A DNA stretch of 28,964 bases, taken from positions 1 through 28,964 of the forward strand of contig JAVBJV010000066.1 in NCBI GenBank assembly GCA_031546815.1. The letters are read 5' to 3'. Source of the DNA: JAVBJV01 sp031546815 (lineage in GTDB: Bacteria; Pseudomonadota; Alphaproteobacteria; Acetobacterales; Acetobacteraceae). Both the position numbers and the translations under genes were made by a program. The notes under the pieces were generated by a model that saw only the letters and a list, made by a program, of their open reading frames with translations, was not told where the DNA came from and searched no databases. This document shows, in pieces, positions 25,484 through 28,964 of the stretch. Within the stretch, counting starts at the first letter, position 1; each line of letters starts with the position of its first letter.

Positions 25484-26204
25484 AACGGCGCTCCCGTTGT
25501 GCGTACGTGTTCAGCGCATCCTGCAAATGTTCGGCCCCGTAATCGGGCCAGAGCACATCCTGGAACACCAGCTCGGCATAGGCGCTCTGCCACAGCAGGA
25601 AGTTCGACAGACGCACCTCGCCCGATGTGCGGATGATCAGATCGGGGTCGGGAATACCGTGCGTATCCAGCGCCGTTGCGAACAGGTCTTCGGTCAGTGT
25701 GTCCGGGTCGAACCGGCCGTCCTTCACCGTCGCCGCGATGCGCTTCACGGCGCGCACGATTTCATCCCGCCCGCCATAGGACAGCGCAACGTTCAGGTTC
25801 AGGCGTGTGTTGTGTTCGGTCTCGGCCACCGCGCCCTCGATCTCGGCGCGCAGATCGGACGCGAAACGCGACAGGTCGCCGATGATGCGCAGACGCACGC
25901 CCTGCGCCTTCATCTCCTTGAACTCGCCGCGCAGATAGAGCTTCATCAAGCCCATCAGCCCGCCGACTTCATCCTCGGGGCGCCCCCAGTTCTCGGACGA
26001 GAACGCATAGATCGTCAGCCATTCGATCCCCGCCTGCGCCGAGGCCTGGATGGTGCGCTTCAGCGCATCGCCCCCCGCCTTGTGCCCGGCAAGTTTCGGC
26101 AGGTGCCGGGCCGAAGCCCAGCGCCCATTGCCGTCCATGATGATCGCAACGTGCCGGGGCACGCGACCTGTATCGTTCGGGTCTGCCGCCGCACGCATCA
26201 TCAT
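25470..26204 (-). CDS. uppS: Undecaprenyl diphosphate synthase
   Basis: Cis-prenyltransferase that builds the C55 carrier used for peptidoglycan and polysaccharides. The 244 residues have the catalytic Asp24 in IIMDGNGRWA, GHKAGGDALK, AFSSENWGRPEDEV and the C-terminal DLIIRTSGEVRLSNFLLWQS. Three ATG codons in a row (26204, 26201, 26198) make the exact start uncertain; the first shares one base with the frr stop. Confidence 0.96.
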   Translation of the reverse strand: MMMRAAADPNDTGRVPRHVAIIMDGNGRWASARHLPKLAGHKAGGDALKRTIQASAQAGIEWLTIYAFSSENWGRPEDEVGGLMGLMKLYLRGEFKEMKAQGVRLRIIGDLSRFASDLRAEIEGAVAETEHNTRLNLNVALSYGGRDEIVRAVKRIAATVKDGRFDPDTLTEDLFATALDTHGIPDPDLIIRTSGEVRLSNFLLWQSAYAELVFQDVLWPDYGAEHLQDALNTYAQRERRYGRR

Positions 26205-26770
26205 CAGACTGTACGGATGTCTTTCTCTTTTTCCGACGTCGTGTCGTCGACGCGCTTTACATACTGGTCGGTCAGCTTCTGGATCTCGCCTGAGGCGCGT
26301 TCGTGCTCGTCCTTGCTGATCAGCGTCTTCTTCTCGAGCGCCTTCAGCTGTTCCATGCCATCGCGACGCACGCCGCGCACGGCAACACGCGCGCCTTCGG
26401 CATACTTGCCGGCCATCTTGGCCAGTTCGTTGCGGCGCTCTTCGGTCAGCATCGGCAGCGGTACGCGCAGGACCTGCCCTTCGGCCTGCGGGTTCAGGCC
26501 CAGACCCGAATCACGGATCGCGACTTCCACCGCCTTCACCACCGACTTGTCCCACACCTGTACCGACAGCAGCGACGGGCCAGATACCGACACCGTGGCC
26601 AGCTGCGTCAGCGGCTGGTTCGATCCGTATGCCTCGACCCGCACCGGTTCCAGCAATGCCGGTGTGGCGCGGCCGGTGCGCAGACCGGCGAAATCCTTCT
26701 TCAGCGATTCCAGCGCGCCATCCATGCGCCGGGTCAGATCCTGTTTCAGCGTGTTCAGGTCGGCTGTCAT
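26204..26770 (-). CDS. frr: Ribosome recycling factor
   Basis: Splits the post-termination ribosome together with EF-G. I choose ATG 26770 (188 residues), because AAGGGG lies six bases before it; the in-frame ATG at 26776 has no room for a ribosome binding site. The sequence has the three-helix domain (GLRTGRATPALLEPV at the N-terminus, VPLPMLTEERRNELAKMAGK in the C-terminal helices) around the small beta domain. pyrH is 27 bases upstream. Confidence 0.96.
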   Translation of the reverse strand: MTADLNTLKQDLTRRMDGALESLKKDFAGLRTGRATPALLEPVRVEAYGSNQPLTQLATVSVSGPSLLSVQVWDKSVVKAVEVAIRDSGLGLNPQAEGQVLRVPLPMLTEERRNELAKMAGKYAEGARVAVRGVRRDGMEQLKALEKKTLISKDEHERASGEIQKLTDQYVKRVDDTTSEKEKDIRTV

Positions 26771-26797
26771 GACCATCCCCTTCTTAAAGAAAAATTC

Positions 26798-27535
26798 TTA
26801 AGCAGCGCGCTCGACGATTTTCGTGAACGTGCCCTGCCCCGTCATCACACGGGCAAAATTTCCGGCTTCGTGAATATTGAACACCACGATCGGCAGGCCG
26901 TTCTCACGCGCCAGGCTGATCGCGGCGGCATCCATCACCGCCAGATCGCGCGCCAGCATATCCAGATATGTCAGTTCATCAAACCGCGTGGCCGAGGCAT
27001 CCTTGCGCGGGTCGGCCGAATACACGCCATCGACCTGCGTGCCCTTCAGCAGCGCATCGCAGCCCATTTCTGCCGCACGCAGCGCCGCTGCCGTATCGGT
27101 CGTGAAGAACGGATTGCCGGTGCCAGCCGCGAAAATCACCACGCGGCCTTTTTCCATGTGTCGCACCGCACGCCGGCGAATATACGGTTCGCTGATCGAG
27201 GCCATCGGGATGGCGCTCAGCACCCGCGTCGGCACGCCGATTTTCTCGAGCGCGTTCTGCATGCCCAGCGCGTTCATCACGGTCGCCAGCATACCCATAT
27301 AATCGGCCTGCGCGCGCTCCATCCCCGAAGCTGCACCCTGCATCCCGCGGAAAATATTACCGCCACCAATCACCAGACAAACCTCGACGCCCAGGGCCAG
27401 CACCTGCTGCACATCGGTGGCGATGCGGGTCAGGACGTCGGTGTCGATTCCGTATTCACGGCGCCCCATCAGGGCTTCGCCCGAAATCTTCAACAAAACG
27501 CGCCGATACATCGGCTGAGGCAGAGAATGGGGCAT
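26798..27535 (-). CDS. pyrH: UMP kinase
   Basis: Phosphorylates UMP to UDP. The 245 residues form the amino-acid kinase fold with LLKISGEALMG, the glycine-rich VIGGGNIFRGMQG, FAAGTGNPFFTTDTAA and GTQVDGVYSADPRKD. The start at 27535 gives MPHSLPQPMYRRV; the Met at 27511 is an alternative that would fit shorter family members. It lies 75 bases after tsf, behind a hairpin. Confidence 0.97.
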   Translation of the reverse strand: MPHSLPQPMYRRVLLKISGEALMGRREYGIDTDVLTRIATDVQQVLALGVEVCLVIGGGNIFRGMQGAASGMERAQADYMGMLATVMNALGMQNALEKIGVPTRVLSAIPMASISEPYIRRRAVRHMEKGRVVIFAAGTGNPFFTTDTAAALRAAEMGCDALLKGTQVDGVYSADPRKDASATRFDELTYLDMLARDLAVMDAAAISLARENGLPIVVFNIHEAGNFARVMTGQGTFTKIVERAA

Positions 27536-27555
27536 GATCTATCCAGATATGGAAA

Positions 27556-27589
27556 CGGGCGGGTGGAACCTAACCGTCCCTCCCGCCCG
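27556..27589 (-). terminator. Hairpin between tsf and pyrH
   Basis: On the minus strand CGGGCGGG (27589-27582) pairs with CCCGCCCG (27563-27556), followed by TTTCC. The U-tract is short, so it is probably a partial terminator or processing site that lowers pyrH expression relative to tsf. Confidence 0.5.
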
Positions 27590-27610
27590 AAACAAGCAAC
27601 GCAGAGAAAT

Positions 27611-28525
27611 TTAGCGAGAAGTGCCGGCTGTCGCGGCAACTTCTGCGGCAAAATCGGTTTCCTGCTTTTCGATGCCTTCGCCCAGCTGGAAGCGTTCGAA
27701 ACCGCCCAGCTTCACGCCGGCCTTCTGCACCACGGCCTTCACGCGGCTTTCACCGTCGTGAACCCAGACCTGCTCCAGCAGCACGATTTCTTCGTAATAC
27801 TTGCGAATCCGGCCTTCCAGCATCTTCGCGATGATGTCTTCCGGCTTGCCCGAAGCGCGCGCCTGATCGGCCAGCACGGCCTTTTCACGTTCCAGCGCCG
27901 CCGGATCAACCGCCGAGATATCCAGCGCTTCCGGACGAGTCGCCGCGACATGCATGCCAACCTGACGGCCCAGCGTTTCCAGCGTGGCGAGCTCGCCCGC
28001 GCCTTCAACCGCAACCAGCACGCCAATCTTGCCCAGGCCCGGCTTCACGGACTGATGCACATAACCAGCCACCACACCCGAAGACACGCGTAGCACCTTG
28101 GCGCGACGGATCGACATGTTTTCGCCGATGGTGGCGATCATGTTGGTCAGCTCGTCGGCAACCGTGTGCGACTTGCCCGGGAATGTCGCAACCTTCAGCG
28201 CTTCGATATCGTCGCCAACGGTCAGCGCCAGCTTGGCGACTTCAGTCACAAAATTCTGGAAGGTTTCGTTGCGGGCCACAAAGTCGGTTTCCGCGTTGAT
28301 TTCGACCATCGCGCCGACATTGGCGCCACTCGCCACGCCGACCAGACCTTCAGCTGCCACACGGCCCGACTTCTTCGCCGCCGCCGACAGGCCCTTCTTG
28401 CGCAGCCCATCGACCGCTTCGTCCATGTTGCCGTCGGTTTCGACCAGGGCTTTCTTGCAGTCCATCATGCCTGCGCCGGTCTTTTCGCGCAGTTCCTTAA
28501 CCAGTGCGGCTGTAATTTCGGCCAT
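27611..28525 (-). CDS. tsf: Elongation factor Ts
   Basis: Nucleotide exchange factor for EF-Tu. The 304 residues show the N-terminal UBA-like domain (MAEITAALVKELREKTGAGM, DCKKALVETDGNMDEA), the core with AEGLVGVASGANVGAMVEIN and ETDFVARNETFQNFV, and the C-terminal helices. It follows rpsB by 123 bases that contain a hairpin. Confidence 0.97.
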   Translation of the reverse strand: MAEITAALVKELREKTGAGMMDCKKALVETDGNMDEAVDGLRKKGLSAAAKKSGRVAAEGLVGVASGANVGAMVEINAETDFVARNETFQNFVTEVAKLALTVGDDIEALKVATFPGKSHTVADELTNMIATIGENMSIRRAKVLRVSSGVVAGYVHQSVKPGLGKIGVLVAVEGAGELATLETLGRQVGMHVAATRPEALDISAVDPAALEREKAVLADQARASGKPEDIIAKMLEGRIRKYYEEIVLLEQVWVHDGESRVKAVVQKAGVKLGGFERFQLGEGIEKQETDFAAEVAATAGTSR

Positions 28526-28612
28526 CGGGCTTGTCTCCGGTTAGAGCACTCCAAGGCGAACCGGAAACGGTCCTGCGGCTTGCGTGCTGCTCGTCACAAA
28601 ATCCAGGAAAGA

Positions 28613-28640
28613 AACGAGGCCCGATCGACCGGGCCTCGTT
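28613..28640 (-). terminator. Hairpin between rpsB and tsf
   Basis: AACGAGGCCCG and CGGGCCTCGTT form a perfect eleven-base-pair stem around six bases, starting nine bases after the rpsB stop on the minus strand. TTTCTTTCC after it is an imperfect U-tract. In many bacteria a similar site attenuates transcription from rpsB into tsf; that role is inferred. Confidence 0.7.
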
Positions 28641-28648
28641 CAGTATCA

Positions 28649-28964
28649 TCAGGCGGTCGGCGCGGCGGCTTCTTCAGCCGGTGCCTGTTCCGATGCACCG
28701 ACATCGATACCCGACGCCGACATTTCCGCCGAGATCCCGTCCAGCACCGCGCCCGAGATCAGGTCGCAATACATGGTGATCGCGCGGATCGCATCGTCGT
28801 TGCCCGGAATCGGATAGGTCACGCCTTCGGGATCAGAATTACTGTCGACAACAGCGATCACCGGAATGCCCAGCTTGTTCGCTTCTTCGATCGCCAGCTT
28901 TTCCTTGTTGGTGTCGATGATGAACAGGATGTCGGGCAGACCGCCCATTTCCTTGATCCCGCCC
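28649..28964 (-). CDS. rpsB: Ribosomal protein S2, C-terminal part
   Basis: Small-subunit ribosomal protein. Only the last 104 or so codons are in the window; the start lies beyond the right edge. GIKEMGGLPDILFIIDTNKE, IPVIAVVDSNSDPEGVTYPI and AITMYCDLISGAVLDG are characteristic. The C-terminus is an Ala/Glu/Pro-rich tail. It is the first visible gene of the minus-strand cluster. Confidence 0.96.
   Translation of the reverse strand, partial: GGIKEMGGLPDILFIIDTNKEKLAIEEANKLGIPVIAVVDSNSDPEGVTYPIPGNDDAIRAITMYCDLISGAVLDGISAEMSASGIDVGASEQAPAEEAAAPTA

Noticed and set aside
26303..28093. Plus-strand open frame of 596 codons across frr, pyrH and tsf
   Set aside because: It spans three certain minus-strand genes and their gaps, has His/Arg-rich composition and no recognisable fold: a shadow frame.

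Overview
The window is chromosomal DNA of a GC-rich alphaproteobacterium, most probably an acetic acid bacterium (Acetobacteraceae). This rests on three things: the linkage trpG-trpD-trpC-moaC-moeA-lexA-comEC-gltX followed by the envelope cluster rpsB to lpxA; an SOS box of the alphaproteobacterial GAAC-N7-GAAC type before lexA; and the family resemblance of the encoded proteins. Genus cannot be fixed from the sequence alone. No rRNA, tRNA or CRISPR array was seen.

Layout. (1) 1-1125 is a wreck of two insertion sequences: an IS3-family end with a frameshifted orfA runs off the left edge, and it abuts an IS5-family element whose transposase is broken. (2) 1126-3402 (minus) is a copper-type P1B ATPase whose stop codon touches the IS5 end. 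(3) 3526-7673 (plus) is a tight run trpG-trpD-trpC-moaC-moeA; trpC carries an in-frame TGA with recognisable trpC sequence continuing for 78 codons beyond it. (4) 7794-9201 (plus) holds a small exported PsiF-repeat protein with its own terminator, then lexA behind two facing SOS boxes. (5) comEC (minus) overlaps the end of lexA and is divergent from gltX (plus), which ends in a UUCG-type terminator. (6) norB, a quinol-type nitric oxide reductase, stands alone between gltX and a bidirectional terminator. (7) gloA and lpxI (minus) are translationally coupled; beyond them lies an unrecognised 58-residue plus-strand gene. (8) 16910-28964 (minus) is one long colinear block read right to left: rpsB, tsf, pyrH, frr, uppS, cdsA, dxr, rseP, bamA, skp, lpxD, fabZ, lpxA.

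How the genes work together. The last block joins translation (rpsB, tsf, frr), UMP phosphorylation (pyrH) and nearly the whole supply chain of the outer envelope: isoprenoid carrier (dxr, uppS), CDP-diacylglycerol (cdsA), regulated proteolysis (rseP), outer-membrane protein assembly (bamA, skp) and lipid A synthesis (lpxD, lpxA, lpxI, with fabZ competing for the same hydroxyacyl-ACP). The first half pairs tryptophan synthesis with molybdenum cofactor synthesis, then DNA damage control and DNA uptake. norB is probably for nitric oxide detoxification.

No wholly new multi-gene system is evident. The points most worth checking are the interrupted trpC, the paired LexA boxes, a possible NO-responsive operator before norB, the 58-residue gene and its surrounding palindrome, and the IS junction at the copper ATPase.
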